In this document: piece by piece, positions 54,400-64,000 of the stretch
Layout: each line of letters opens with the position of its first letter
How positions within the stretch are numbered: the first letter of the stretch is position 1
Source: Muscardinus avellanarius
Taxonomy: Eukaryota; Chordata; Mammalia; Rodentia; Gliridae
Assembly (NCBI GenBank): GCA_963383645.1
Contig: OY726560.1
Coordinates: 64,373,058-64,437,057, forward strand
Reading direction: 5' to 3'
Length of the DNA: 64,000 nucleotides
The notes under the pieces: generated by a model
What the model saw: the letters and a program-made list of their open reading frames with translations, nothing else
Database searches by the model: none
What the model was told of the DNA's origin: nothing
Position numbers and translations under genes: made by a program

Positions 54400-54620
54400 C
54401 CCCTTTTTTTTCCCCCTTCAGTACTGAGGATGGAACCCAGGGGCATTCTACCTTCGAGCTACACCCCGGTCCTAATTTTTTAATCTTTTTATTTTTTGAA
54501 ACAGTGTCTCACTGAGTTGCAAAGGGCCTTGCTAAGTAGCTGAGGCTGTCCATGAACCGCAATCCTCCAGTCTCCGCTTCCCGAATGCTGGGATTACAAG
54601 CATGCACCACCATGTCCGGC
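54400..54620 (-). mobile_element. Type A SINE
   Basis: cagtactgaggatggaaccc to accaccatgtccggc. Confidence 0.9.
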
Positions 54621-54624
54621 CTGG

Positions 54625-55074
54625 GCCCAATATTAATAGCAATACTTTCCCCTAATATTCAATCTACAGTTTACAAAGCATGTTGGCATTCATTATAGTA
54701 CTCAGGTGTCTATGAAATAGCAATGACTCTGCCCCCATTTTACATTAACATTCATTCAACAACTGCTTACTGAAAAAAACCAGGGACTTCTCTAGGTACT
54801 AGGTTAAAACTTGAGAACGAAAAAGGCCCTCCACTCTCACAGGACAGTGAGCAGAGGAATGAGCAGAGGTAAAGTCAGGGGCCTCGCAGACAGTGAGACA
54901 CTGGTGTGATGGGAGGAACACCGCTCTGAGGAGGGGACCCTGGAGCTCCCTCCTGGATACGGATCAGACACAGTCATGGTGGGTCCCAGGCAGTAGTGGT
55001 GCAGATGGAAGGAACAGCTGGTTCCAGGACTCTGAGGTTGCTATAGTTAGATATATCATGCTCCCTGAAGAGTT
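54625..55074. other. Low-repeat sequence
   Basis: 54750-54850 (aacattcattcaacaactgc, ggacttctctaggtactagg) resembles an old interspersed repeat. Nothing else. Confidence 0.4.
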
Positions 55075-55480
55075 CATTTATTGATGTTTGAGATTGATGT
55101 TCATTTATTGATGATTGATATGATTAAGTCATGAGAGTTGTGATCTCATCAGTAGATAAATCCACTGCAGTGTAATGGACTTACTGGGGTGGCCTGGGTC
55201 AGTGGGGTGTGCCTAGGAAAGGCAGGTCCCTGGCGTGTGGCCTTTGGGACTAAGCTTTTGTCTTTGAATCCCCTTGCTTTGTCTCTCTTGCCTCCACCTC
55301 CTTGATGTAAGAGCAGAGCCTTGCTCTCCCCTCTCACCGTCCTGACACCATGCCCTGAACTCCAGACCTGGCCTCATGTGGACCGAACCTGAAGTCTCAA
55401 AAAACTCTCAGCAAATTTATCTTCCTTCCTCTAAATTGCATGGTTGGGTCTTTTGGATTATGGCAGTGACTCAGACAGAG
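55075..55480 (+). mobile_element. MaLR-type solo LTR
   Basis: gagttgtgatctcatcagtag, ggacttactggggtggcctg, tcttgcctccacctccttgatg, gaacctgaagtctcaaaaaac and ttggattatggcagtgactc parallel the LTR at 7330. Confidence 0.65.
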
Positions 55481-56094
55481 GTGAAGGTAAACGTGATATG
55501 TGCAGGGACACAGACACGTCCATTGGGGCTGGCGCCTACTGGAGAACGAGTGGGCAAGACTGGAAAAGGCAGGTCAGGGCCAGGTCAGTCAGGGCCTCTG
55601 AGGCCCAGCAAGGCAGAGCTGGACATTGTTCTAAATGCAGAGGGGAACTATCAAGTGCTCTAGCCAGTGAGCAGCGGCAGGGAGATGTTCCTGCATGCTC
55701 AAGGTCCTTGGAGCAAGGGCATGTATAGCCAATGTTCTTACAAGGAGACATTCCAGGATAATAAAGCTCATAGAGGTCTCTCTTTCTAGAGACATTCAGG
55801 GTCAAAAAGATAAAGACCTCCTCTTCCCTTCCCCGGAAGAGATTTGCTTACATTCCAAGGTAATGACTAATCTCTCTCCATAAAGGGAAGGGACAGCCAG
55901 GTCACCAACAGACCTGTATGAAAGCTCTTCCTAATTTCAGGGTTTCTCTTCTGTGATACACCCACTGCATGTGCAGGGAACATCTGGCCCCATCGCACTG
56001 GGAAATAAGACAATATTGCTCAGGCTGCTGCTTTTGCTATAAGTGGTCTTTTCTCAGACTCAGAGGTCTCTTTCTTGTATTCTGTACATACTCG

Positions 56095-56097
<3 letters not shown>
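55481..56097. other. Low-repeat sequence, nothing recognised
   Basis: Frames of 89-95 codons overlap on both strands near 55376-55805; no motif. Confidence 0.45.

Positions 56098-56133
<36 letters not shown>
56098..56133. repeat. (CA)n microsatellite
   Basis: 36 bases, perfect, not attached to a SINE. Confidence 0.96.
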
Positions 56134-56134
<1 letters not shown>

Positions 56135-56289
56135 AGACTAATTAGTTAATTTACAAGAATGTATAATGGTTTGGAAATAGAAAGCTTCCCTCACCCTTGT
56201 GGAAATGGGGTGGCAGTGTTGGAAGTGGGGCTTGGCTGTAATCTCAGCAGTAGACTTGCCCTGGGATTCTCTTAAATAAAAAAGTTTGA

Positions 56290-56499
56290 GCTGGGTGTGG
56301 TGGCGCATGCTTGTAATCCCAGCGCTTGGGAGGCTGAGACAGGAGGATCGCGCAGGTTCGAAGCCAGCCTCAGTTACTTAGTGAGGCTCTCGGCAACTTA
56401 GTGACACCCTGTTTCCAAAAAAGTATTTTAAAATAGGTCTGGGAGTATAGCCAGGAGGTAGAAAAGCCCCTGGGTTTCACCTCGGTACCAAAAGAAAAA
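56290..56499 (+). mobile_element. B1-ID SINE, type B
   Basis: gctgggtgtggtggcgcatg, gtatagccaggaggtagaaa. Perfect 11-bp target AAAAAGTTTGA at 56279-56289 and 56500-56510. Confidence 0.94.
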
Positions 56500-56573
56500 A
56501 AAAAGTTTGAAGCTTGATGGATTCCCATTTGTACTGAGTTTACTGATAGAAATATTTCTCATAAAGAAGCCTT

Positions 56574-56740
56574 TACTGGGTGTGGTGGCTCACACTTGTA
56601 ATCCCAATACTTGGGAGGCTGAGCCAGGAGGATCTGTAGGTTTGAGGTCAGCTTCAGCAACTTAGTGAGAACTTGTTTCAAAACTAAAAAAAATCCTGGG
56701 AGATGTAGCTTAGAGGTAGAGTACCTTAGGTTCAATCCCC
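56574..56740 (+). mobile_element. Older B1-ID SINE
   Basis: actgggtgtggtggctcacac; ID arm gatgtagcttagaggtagag, ggttcaatcccc; continues as GGA repeat. Confidence 0.88.
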
Positions 56741-56871
56741 AAAGAAGAAGAAGGGGAGGAGGAGGAGGAGGAGAAAGGGGAGGAGGAGGAGGAGGAGGAA
56801 GAGGAGGAGGAGGAGGAGGAAGAGGAGGAGGAGGAGGAGAAAGAGGAGGAGGAAGGGGAGGAGGAGGAGAG
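56741..56871. repeat. 131-nt homopurine (GAA/GGA)n SINE tail
   Basis: All purines; begins exactly at the end of the ID arm. The long Arg/Gly and Pro/Leu frames that cross it are repeat translation. Confidence 0.95.
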
Positions 56872-57541
56872 TCAGGTTCCATATTCACTGAAAGCAGTGT
56901 TCTGGGTGTGGTGCAATCCACAGGGCCTCTTCCCTGGGATTGTCGAGTCTGTTGGAGATCAGTGGCTGGACCACTCCACCCACTAGCTGCTAAACCCTCT
57001 GGAGCTGCCTCCTGCCAGCACAGTGCTCAGCTGGTGTGGGCAGCTGTGTGTTTCATGTCACCCAGAGAGAGCAGCCACAAAGGGAAGACTCTCTGGAGGG
57101 CTCTTATTTGTTGGAGTGTGTTGGACACAAAGCAGGTGACATTCCTGGTTGAACTCTCCATTCCCAGGTCCTACTACACATCTGTCCACTCAAGAACACT
57201 GTTTGGATCTAAAAAAAAAAATGCACATCAATATCTTTTGCAGTGTTCCCCCACCAGCCCCCTATCAATCTCTAAAGTTTCCTGCAAAATGAAGTCTTAC
57301 AATTAGCATTTCTGTTGACTAATTTTTCCAAAGGAATTTGTCGCTTCAAAATGTGCTCTGTACTTAACTGCCCTTCGCTGCAGTACTGTGCCCTGTTACA
57401 GACCTGATCTTTTGGGTTGGTTACGGTATTCTCCTGGTGGGCAAGGCAGTGGCCTGTAACCTTTAGTATTGAACATTTTACCAGTTGCTGGGTAAAACAA
57501 ATAAACAAACACCCTGTGTTCCTATCATTACAAAATTTTAA
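56872..57541. other. Low-repeat sequence, nothing recognised
   Basis: No supported exon; the 3' part of a 213-codon frame that starts in the SINE runs through here. Confidence 0.45.
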
Positions 57542-57552
57542 AAATCGCTTTT

Positions 57553-57749
57553 TTTTTTTTTGGGGGGGTGGTACTGGGGTTCCTGGAAGCCCGTCTACCT
57601 CTGGGCTACACTCCCAGACCTATTTTATATATTTTAAATTTGGAAACAGGGTTTCCTAAGCCAGCTCGGCTGGCTTCGAACCTGCGCGATCCTCCTGTCT
57701 CAGCCTCCCAAGCGTGGGGATTATAAGTGTGCACCACCACGCCTGGCAG
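57553..57749 (-). mobile_element. B1-ID SINE, type C
   Basis: ggtggtactggggttcctgg, ccagctcggctggcttcg. Target AAATCGCTTTT (57542-57552) against AAATCACTTTT (57750-57760). Confidence 0.93.
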
Positions 57750-57760
57750 AAATCACTTTT

Positions 57761-58750
57761 TCTAAAAGAGAATTTCCACATAGTTGTACATCCCACTAGT
57801 GGCTTAAACTTTACGGAAGTATTTGTTCCCACCCAGACCAAAGACCAGTTTACCACCTTGTCAGTTGATTCCAGACTCTGGGTAATTATACCCTGGAAAC
57901 AGGTGCTCAGTGACTATTACTTTAGGCAAATGATATTTGAGACTAGGTAATTTGTAAAAATGTTGATCCCATTTATTTTATTAATGAATAGTCCTTAGAG
58001 ATATCATGGTACTACATTGTTGTAGGCTGTCAAGAGTTGTGATCTTATTTTTAAGATCTTGTTTTAAGCCACTAAATACTCCCGTTTTCACTTGCTGGAT
58101 GGACAGGGACTCTCCATTCACAGCTTCCTCTGTTCTTTTTTCATGTAGTTATGTCTGACGTTGGTCTCACTCTTGTCTCCAAGAAACTTGCTGTTTTCAC
58201 ATTTAAAGCTTGTTCAAGTAAAGGAGACTGAAGGGCTCCTCGGAGGCAAGTCCTTCACAAGTTCATAGAAACCACTGTTCCAAAAAGAGAAATGCAGACT
58301 TAAAATATTCAGCTTAGCCCTTGCAGATCAGGAAAAGAGTCTGGTCTTTTTCAACCTGATCCTCAAAACAAGTAACATAACCACATGCACACCAGAATCA
58401 TATTTTTTTTTCTTCTATCAGTTTATTGGTATTTGAAGTGTTCCTGTCTAGTTTCCCTGTCTCTGGGAGCAATACCATCATAGCTTTAAAATGCAGTCAG
58501 TGTTGCTTACTAATGGATATGGTTCTAAGAATTCATCCTTAGGTGGTTTGTTACTGTGTGAACATCTGAGAGTGCTTACACAAGCCCAGGTGGTCTAGGC
58601 CAACCACTGGATGTGGTCTCAATGCAATCAAGAGACACAGTAAACCCAAGACATAGCTGTGGTCAGCGCAATACAGCAAAAGTGTCATAGTAAGTTTTAT
58701 AAGTAGAGATATACTTCAAGATAATAAGAGGTATAGTTCAGTTAATACAC
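57761..58750. other. Low-repeat sequence, nothing recognised
   Basis: About 1 kb without SINEs; AT-leaning; no motif or frame of note. Confidence 0.5.
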
Positions 58751-58751
58751 A

Positions 58752-58830
58752 TATTAGCTTTTTGTCACCATGACCACAGTACCTGACACAGTCAACATGG
58801 AGTGGAAAGTTTTATTTGGGCTCATGGCTT
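58752..58830 (-). mobile_element. MaLR LTR end fragment
   Basis: attagctttttgtcaccatgac, gtggaaagttttatttgggc: reverse-strand end of a MaLR-like LTR, cut by the following SINE. Confidence 0.5.
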
Positions 58831-58840
58831 TATTTTTTAT

Positions 58841-59130
58841 ATTTATTTATTTATTTATTTATTTATTCATTCATTCATTCATTCATTCATTGCGGTACTG
58901 GTGATGGAACCCAGGGGCATTCTACCACCGAGCTACAGCCCCAGCCCTATTTTTTATTCTTTATTTGGAAACAGGTTCTCACTGAGTTGCAAAGGGCCTC
59001 ACTAAGTAGCTGAGATTGTCTGCAAACTCCGATCCTCCTGTCTCAGCCTCCCAAATGCTGGGATTATACTCTGGTTTCTCTTCAGATCATGCCTTTTACC
59101 AAATGCTGGGATTACAAGTGTGTAAAGGAT
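58841..59130 (-). mobile_element. Type A SINE with (ATTT)n(ATTC)n tail and a rearranged 5' end
   Basis: Tail complement 58841-58890. Left arm runs to ccaaatgctgggatta (59051-59066), which is repeated at 59099-59114 after 32 unrelated bases. Confidence 0.85.
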
Positions 59131-59142
59131 AGCCATGACTGG

Positions 59143-59368
59143 CTATTTTATTTTATTTTATTTTATTTAATTTTAATTTTTGAATAGAACCCAGGGGCTT
59201 TCTATCTCTGGGCTACACTTTGAGACCTATTTTATATTTTATTTAGAAACAGGGTCTCACTAAGTTGCTGAGAGCCTCACTAAGCAGCTGAGGCTGGCTT
59301 CGAACCTGCATGATTCTCCTGTCTCAGCCTCCCAAGTACTGGGATTACAGCTATGCATACCATGCCTG
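59143..59368 (-). mobile_element. Type B SINE with (TTTTA)n tail
   Basis: ttttgaatagaacccagggg (start of ID arm lost), acagggtctcactaagttgctg to accatgcctg. Confidence 0.86.
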
Positions 59369-59411
59369 TTCATTTCCCAGCTTCTGAATGTATTAAGCCA
59401 AATTATAGGTG

Positions 59412-59620
59412 TTTTTTTTTTTTTTTAGTACTGGGGATGGAACCCAGGGACATTCTACCTTCTAGCTATACCCCACCCCTATTTTATTCTTTATTTTGAA
59501 ACAGGGTCTCACTGAGTTGCAAGGGGACTCACCAAGTAGCTGAGGCTGTCTGCAAACCGTGATCCTCCTGTCTCAGCTTCCCAAATGCTGGGATTATGAG
59601 TGTGTGCCACCATGCCCGGC
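59412..59620 (-). mobile_element. Type A SINE
   Basis: T run, agtactggggatggaaccc to ccaccatgcccggc. Confidence 0.9.
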
Positions 59621-59624
59621 TTAT

Positions 59625-60300
59625 AGTTATTTTTATTGCTTAAAGAGATTTATTTTATTACTAACCTTCCACGACAGCCTCTCATATGGTTTCACAACCT
59701 CTCCTCTCTCTCCTCTCCATGACCCCTGTCCATGAACCACTACCATCAAGTGTACCATCGAGAGAAGAATCCACAGGCTCAGATACTAGCCCTAGCTTTT
59801 CCAAGTTTTCGCGAATGGTGTGACTTTGTACAGTTTATTGACCTCTCTTATGCGCAGTTTCTACACTTTAAAAATTAGAGGATTGATCTAGGTTTTGTGT
59901 GGTTTTGTATCCATGTGTGTGTGGTCCTGAGATGAAACCCAGGGTCTCCTGCATGCTGGTAAAGTACCCTGCCACTGAGCTCTATCCCCAGTCAATTCAC
60001 TGAGAGATGAATATGGAAGTAAGATCTATTTCTCAAGCCAGTTTGATCAGTAGCAGCCACCTGGACTGCTGGGTTGAGGAAGATTCTGAGGCCTCAGGTG
60101 AGCCCCGTGGGAAAGAGCTGTGTCCTCTTTGCACGTAGACAGAGGCAGCGATGGCGTCTATGCCGTCCATTTGCCAGCCCTGGTTTGGATGATCTTACAG
60201 GTCTTTCTCAACCTGAACATTTGATTCTTTGTCGGTCTCTCCCTCAAAGCCGTTCAGTGTTCTCTATTAGTTAGAAGCCAGATTTGCTCAATTTGGATTT
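59625..60300. other. Low-repeat sequence with MIR-like piece
   Basis: 59800-59900 (gtgtgactttgtacagtttattgacc) is a + strand MIR-like core. Remainder unrecognised apart from the ID arm listed next. Confidence 0.5.
59917..59994 (-). mobile_element. Lone old ID element
   Basis: gatgaaacccagggtctcctgcatgctgg...cactgagctctatccccag: closest in the window to a free ID/tRNA-like monomer, no B1 arm. Confidence 0.7.
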
Positions 60301-60498
60301 TATTTTTTATTTTTTATGGTACTGGAGATTGAACCCAGGGGCATCTATCTACCTCTGAGCTATTCCCCAGCCCTTTTTATTTTTTAATTTTGAGATAGAG
60401 TCTCACTAAATTACTGCACCGCTGCTCTCGAACCTACAGTCCTTTTGTCTGAGCCTCCTATGTACTGTGGCTACAGGCATGCACCACCACGCCTGGCT
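60301..60498 (-). mobile_element. B1-ID SINE
   Basis: tggtactggagattgaaccc to ccaccacgcctggc; short middle deletion. Confidence 0.86.
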
Positions 60499-60499
60499 T

Positions 60500-61010
60500 T
60501 GGTCTAAACTTTAATATTATCCTTACTTTGGTTATTTCTCTCCAACCCGAACTGCCTGACCCTTCATACCTGCTAATGCCAGATGATGAATAAAAAGTAG
60601 TCCTTGAAGATGAAGTGATTCGCGTGCTGGATAATCCTTGGGCAAATGTTTGAGAGCTCATTTCTCATCTCTGTGAAAATAACAGTGCAATGAACAGAAG
60701 TTAATAACTGATTTGGTGTGTAGCATTATGTGTATAGCATGGTGTTATGGATGTAAGCTAGGATACATAAATGTGATGGCTTCAGGAAAGGCATTTAAAA
60801 GAGTTAGCAGCATGAGAACCTCATGAACACAGAATTGGGCTTGTTTTCCTTTGAATTTTTTTGTTTTATCATAATACATTGATTTAAGATGGGTTTTAAA
60901 GGGTAAGCTTTGGAGTCTGATTCCCTAAGTTTTGCTGCTTACTGTTTTTGGGCCACTTGCCTCTACTTCCTTGGGCTGCAGCAAAGACTGAATGAATCGA
61001 AACACATAGA
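60500..61010. other. Low-repeat sequence with MIR-like piece
   Basis: 60905-60975 (agctttggagtctgattcccta) resembles a MIR 5' half. Nothing else. Confidence 0.45.
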
Positions 61011-61011
61011 G

Positions 61012-61205
61012 TAAGCTGGGTGTGATGTTGCACGCCTGTAATCCCAGTACTTGGGAGACTGAGACAGGAGGAGCTCAGGTTCGAGGACAGCCTCAGCAAT
61101 GAAATGAGATTCTCAGCAACTAGTGAGACCCTGTTTAAAAAAAAAAAAAAGGTGAGGAGGGTAGCTTGGAGGGAAAATGTCTCCAGGTACCACAAAACAA
61201 GCACA
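61012..61205 (+). mobile_element. B1-ID SINE with decayed ID arm
   Basis: agtaagctgggtgtgatgttgc; ID arm ggtagcttggagggaaaatg lacks a clear B box. Confidence 0.85.
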
Positions 61206-61655
61206 CAAGAAAAATACATAAAGTACTTGGAACAGCAACTGACATTATATGATCCCCATGGAATGGTCAAGAGGAGATGGCACTTTGTGCTCTGAGACAG
61301 ATCCTGCCATCATCGTGCAGATAGCATCGTGGGGTGTGGAGGCCCGGCTATCCCACAGCACTTTTGACTTGATGGCTGCACCTGAAGCTGATACCTCTAG
61401 CATGAGTCCTTCTGCTTAAACTCCAGATGTTACTGGCTAGGAGTCTGAGGAGGTCCCCTAGAAGAGAAGAGGGGGCTTTGACTCAGCCCTCACAGGCTCT
61501 TGACATACATCACAGAAAAGAATTTCAAGACACATCAGAAAGAGACAGCAGAAATTCATTTAGGAAAGCAAATATATACCTGAAGGCAGTGTAGGCCATC
61601 CATCTGGAGAAAGAGAGATGCTCTGGGGGTCTTGGGCTCTTCTTTTTACCTTTTA
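61206..61655. other. Low-repeat sequence, nothing recognised
   Basis: Mixed composition, no motif. Confidence 0.5.
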
Positions 61656-61864
61656 TTTCTTTTTTTTGTGGTCATAGGGATGAATCCAGGGGCATTATAC
61701 CTCTGAGCTATACCCCTAGCCCTATTTTATTTTTTATTTTGAAACAGATTTCACTAGGTTTCTGAGAGTCTTGCTAAGTTGCTGAGGCTGTTCTTCAGAT
61801 TGCAATCCTCCTGTCTCAGCCTCTTAAATACTGGGATTACAGGTGTACACCATCACACCCAGCT
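61656..61864 (-). mobile_element. B1-ID SINE
   Basis: gtggtcatagggatgaatcc to catcacacccagc. Confidence 0.87.
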
Positions 61865-61943
61865 TTGGTCTCTTCTTTTAAAGAAAACTCTGTAAATAGT
61901 GAACATTAAAAATATTTGGAGTGACATCAACTGGATGAACTTA

Positions 61944-61948
<5 letters not shown>

Positions 61949-61992
<44 letters not shown>

Positions 61993-62196
61993 CTCCTCAT
62001 TGGGAATTGAACCCAGAGGCATTCTACCTCTGAGTTACACCCCCTGCCCTATTTTTTATTCTTTATTTTGAAACAGGGTCTCCTTAAGTTGCAGAGGGCC
62101 TCACTAAGTAGCTGAGGCTGGCTGCAAACTTGTGATCCTCTTGTCTTAATCTCCCAAGTACTGGGATTACAATCGTGCACCATTACACCCAGCTTT
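61949..62196 (-). mobile_element. Type A SINE with (GT)n tail
   Basis: GT run 61949-61991, then ctcctcattgggaattgaac to accattacacccagc. Confidence 0.9.
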
Positions 62197-62197
62197 T

Positions 62198-62944
62198 AAT
62201 TTTCTTCCTCGTGGTGCACAGGTTGGATTATGGTGGTCTAGATCTTCTCAGAATTTCTAGGTTGACATTAGATAGTCAGTAGATAAGGTTTGGAATATAC
62301 ACGTATCTAAGTCTTTAATAATTTCTTCTTTGCTCAATTTTCCTAAAGAAAATATGTTGTATGAGCTAACAATGTATGTAGGCATGAATTATCTGGTCAC
62401 ACAATACTCCAAAATTCAATATTTTTAAAAGAATTTATATATAAAGAAAAACAAGTTTGGGGAGTAAAGATAAGGGTGTTCATGGAGCTTCTTAGATTAA
62501 TATAGTTTAGTTTCTTTTTCTCCTTCCCTACTAGTCTCCTATCTATTGTCTGTATTTCTTCAAACTTATAAGGATAGGCCTGGTATTAGTAGAAAGATCT
62601 TCATACATGAGTTTATGAAAAGCGAACATGTCACTGATGGAGGTGTTTTTAATGTACTTAAATCTTTAAATTTAAAAATTGGGAAGAGAGAAAAGGAAAT
62701 AGGGAAGAAAAAGGAAGAAAGGTGACAGAGAACAAATGAGAAAACGAGGGCATTAATAACACTTTGAGGAATATCTTCTTTGCCATTAAATTTAATTGAA
62801 TGCTAATCTAGGGCAAAATTTTATGATGAAATTTGGCTCTGTGAATTCAAGGTACATTAAATCCTTTTAGAAGGTCTTGAATGTAAATCAATGTAAGATG
62901 CAGACTTGAAATTCCTCCAAAGAGGGCCTTTGAGTGTTTAAGTA
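62198..62944. other. AT-rich low-repeat sequence
   Basis: Nothing recognised on either strand. Confidence 0.5.
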
Positions 62945-62949
62945 TTCTT

Positions 62950-63008
<59 letters not shown>

Positions 63009-63426
63009 GTCGGGGAAGGAGGTTGCTGATGATTGAACCCAGGGGCATTCTACCTCAAAACAATACCCCCAGCCCTTTTTATTTATTTTCTCATTTTTTG
63101 TGGTACTGGGGATGGAACCCAGGGGCCTTCTACCTCTGGGATACACTCCCAGACTTATTTTATATTTTATTTGGAAACAGGGTCTCACTAAGTTGCTGAG
63201 AGCCTCACTAAGTAGTTGAGTCTGGCTTCGAACCTGTGCGATCCTCATGCCTCAGCCTCCCAAGCACTGGGATTACATGCATGTGCCACCATGCCTGGCT
63301 TTTTTTTTTTTTTTTAAAATGTGAAATAGGGTCTTGTTAGGTTGCTGAGTTGTTGAAGCTGTCCTCCAACCTATGGTCAGCTTCCCAAGTACTGAAATTA
63401 TAGCTGTGAGCCATCATGCCTGGCTT
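62945..63426 (-). mobile_element. SINE with (CT)n tail carrying another SINE in its linker
   Basis: CT tract 62945-63008, outer ID arm 63028-63077, outer left arm about 63315-63426 (older form). Inner type B copy between. Confidence 0.85.
63098..63301 (-). mobile_element. Inner type B SINE (nested)
   Basis: gtggtactggggatggaacc, aagttgctgagagcctcac to accatgcctggc; same orientation as host. Confidence 0.9.
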
Positions 63427-64000
63427 TAATCTCTCTCTTTCAACATACCTTCACCAATTCTGTTCTTAACATTCCTTGAAAGGTTAAAAAACCTCACATA
63501 GAATCTAGTGTTGTCCACGCCCACCACTAATCATGTAGAGGACCCAGAAGGTTGCCAGGCTACTATGATGCTTAATAGATGCAGCTAGGCTGGGCTATGC
63601 CTCACAGTCGATGGTGGAAGGGCTTTGAGATGCACACAGGTGTGTCAGTGGTCAAGCTAATCTGTACAGCCTACCTGGGACATTGTAACTGATAGGCTGG
63701 TTCTGCTGATCTCCTCTAGGTGTAGGTGTATCTGTCTACCATATGACCAAATTATGATAGAGTCTTTTCCAGAGCATCTTTTTGTGAAGTACATAGAATA
63801 TTCACACAATACAGTATTGGCTATAGATACTCAAGGGAAGACGAGGGTATAATTCACCTCTCTGTGTTTAATATCTGCTCTACACAGTATTTCTGATCTT
63901 TAAGGAAATACTCCAGTGTGGTATCAAGCCACTATCATATGGTCATTTTGTTACAGCTGTGATAAAAAAACAAATACAGGTAGTGTGTATCAGACACACC
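63427..64000. other. Low-repeat sequence to window end
   Basis: No repeat, exon or RNA gene recognised. Confidence 0.5.

Noticed and set aside
56665..57306. 213-codon Arg/Gly-rich frame, longest in the window
   Set aside because: It begins in a SINE, runs through a GGA repeat and ends in unrelated DNA; not a plausible gene.
59917..59994. tRNA-gene-like sequence (A and B box similarity)
   Set aside because: It is an ID-type SINE; no intact cloverleaf or anticodon arm can be drawn, as for all other ID arms in the window.

Overview
This window reads as vertebrate nuclear DNA from a squirrel-like rodent, most likely a ground squirrel, marmot or relative. The main evidence is about 90 copies of a composite SINE with a 7SL/B1-like left monomer, an A-rich linker and a tRNA(Ala)/ID-like right monomer (B-box-like GGTTCAATCC). 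This B1+ID arrangement is known from squirrels and related rodents (MEN / B1-dID type). Species, chromosome and any host gene cannot be named from the sequence. I found no convincing protein-coding exon, tRNA, rRNA or CpG island. The only real coding remnant is a frameshifted LINE-1 ORF1, so the window is gene-poor intergenic or deep intronic DNA.

Layout. 1-9 kb: a long homopurine tract, a CA repeat, many SINEs (one nested pair, and two inserted at one target), a MER2-like DNA transposon fossil, MIR fragments, a MaLR-type solo LTR split by a SINE, and a good CTCF-like motif at 5120-5133. 9-17 kb: mostly low-repeat DNA with scattered SINEs, then a second MER2-like fossil broken by two SINEs. 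17-25 kb: SINEs with GT tails, an antisense old L1 fragment (18345-18960) and the most unusual object, a 3.16-kb target-site-flanked element (21055-24213). It has an L1 5' UTR, ORF1 and 3' UTR, but in place of ORF2 carries antisense old L1 sequence that is partly duplicated in tandem. 25-34 kb: dense SINEs, two nested pairs and a GC-richer low-repeat block near 29-29.7 kb. 34.8-37.6 kb: a third MER2-like copy, a TIR-bearing DNA transposon broken up by SINEs, and an old L1 3' end. 38-47 kb: SINEs, a probable L2 split by SINEs, and two MaLR-type LTRs. 47-51 kb: two related solo LTRs with 5-bp target duplications, one inside a SINE. 51-64 kb: SINEs, another MaLR-type LTR, homopurine tracts and a last nested pair.

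The SINEs fall into three types, each pairing one version of the left monomer with one version of the right. Type A has 'ctgagttgcaaagggcctcac' style left arms with an ID arm close to tRNA. Type B has 'gttgctgagagcctcac' with a TTCGAA-type B box and a changed ID arm. Type C lacks the 'cctcactaagtagc' segment and has an ID arm ending 'gcttccaggaacccc'. Type C copies look youngest, keeping CpGs and long perfect target duplications. Nothing here works as an operon or pathway. The functional story is retroelement biology: L1-type target-primed insertion, repeated insertion into A-rich linkers, and microsatellites growing from SINE tails. Family names come from memory of consensus sequences and need a RepeatMasker run to confirm.
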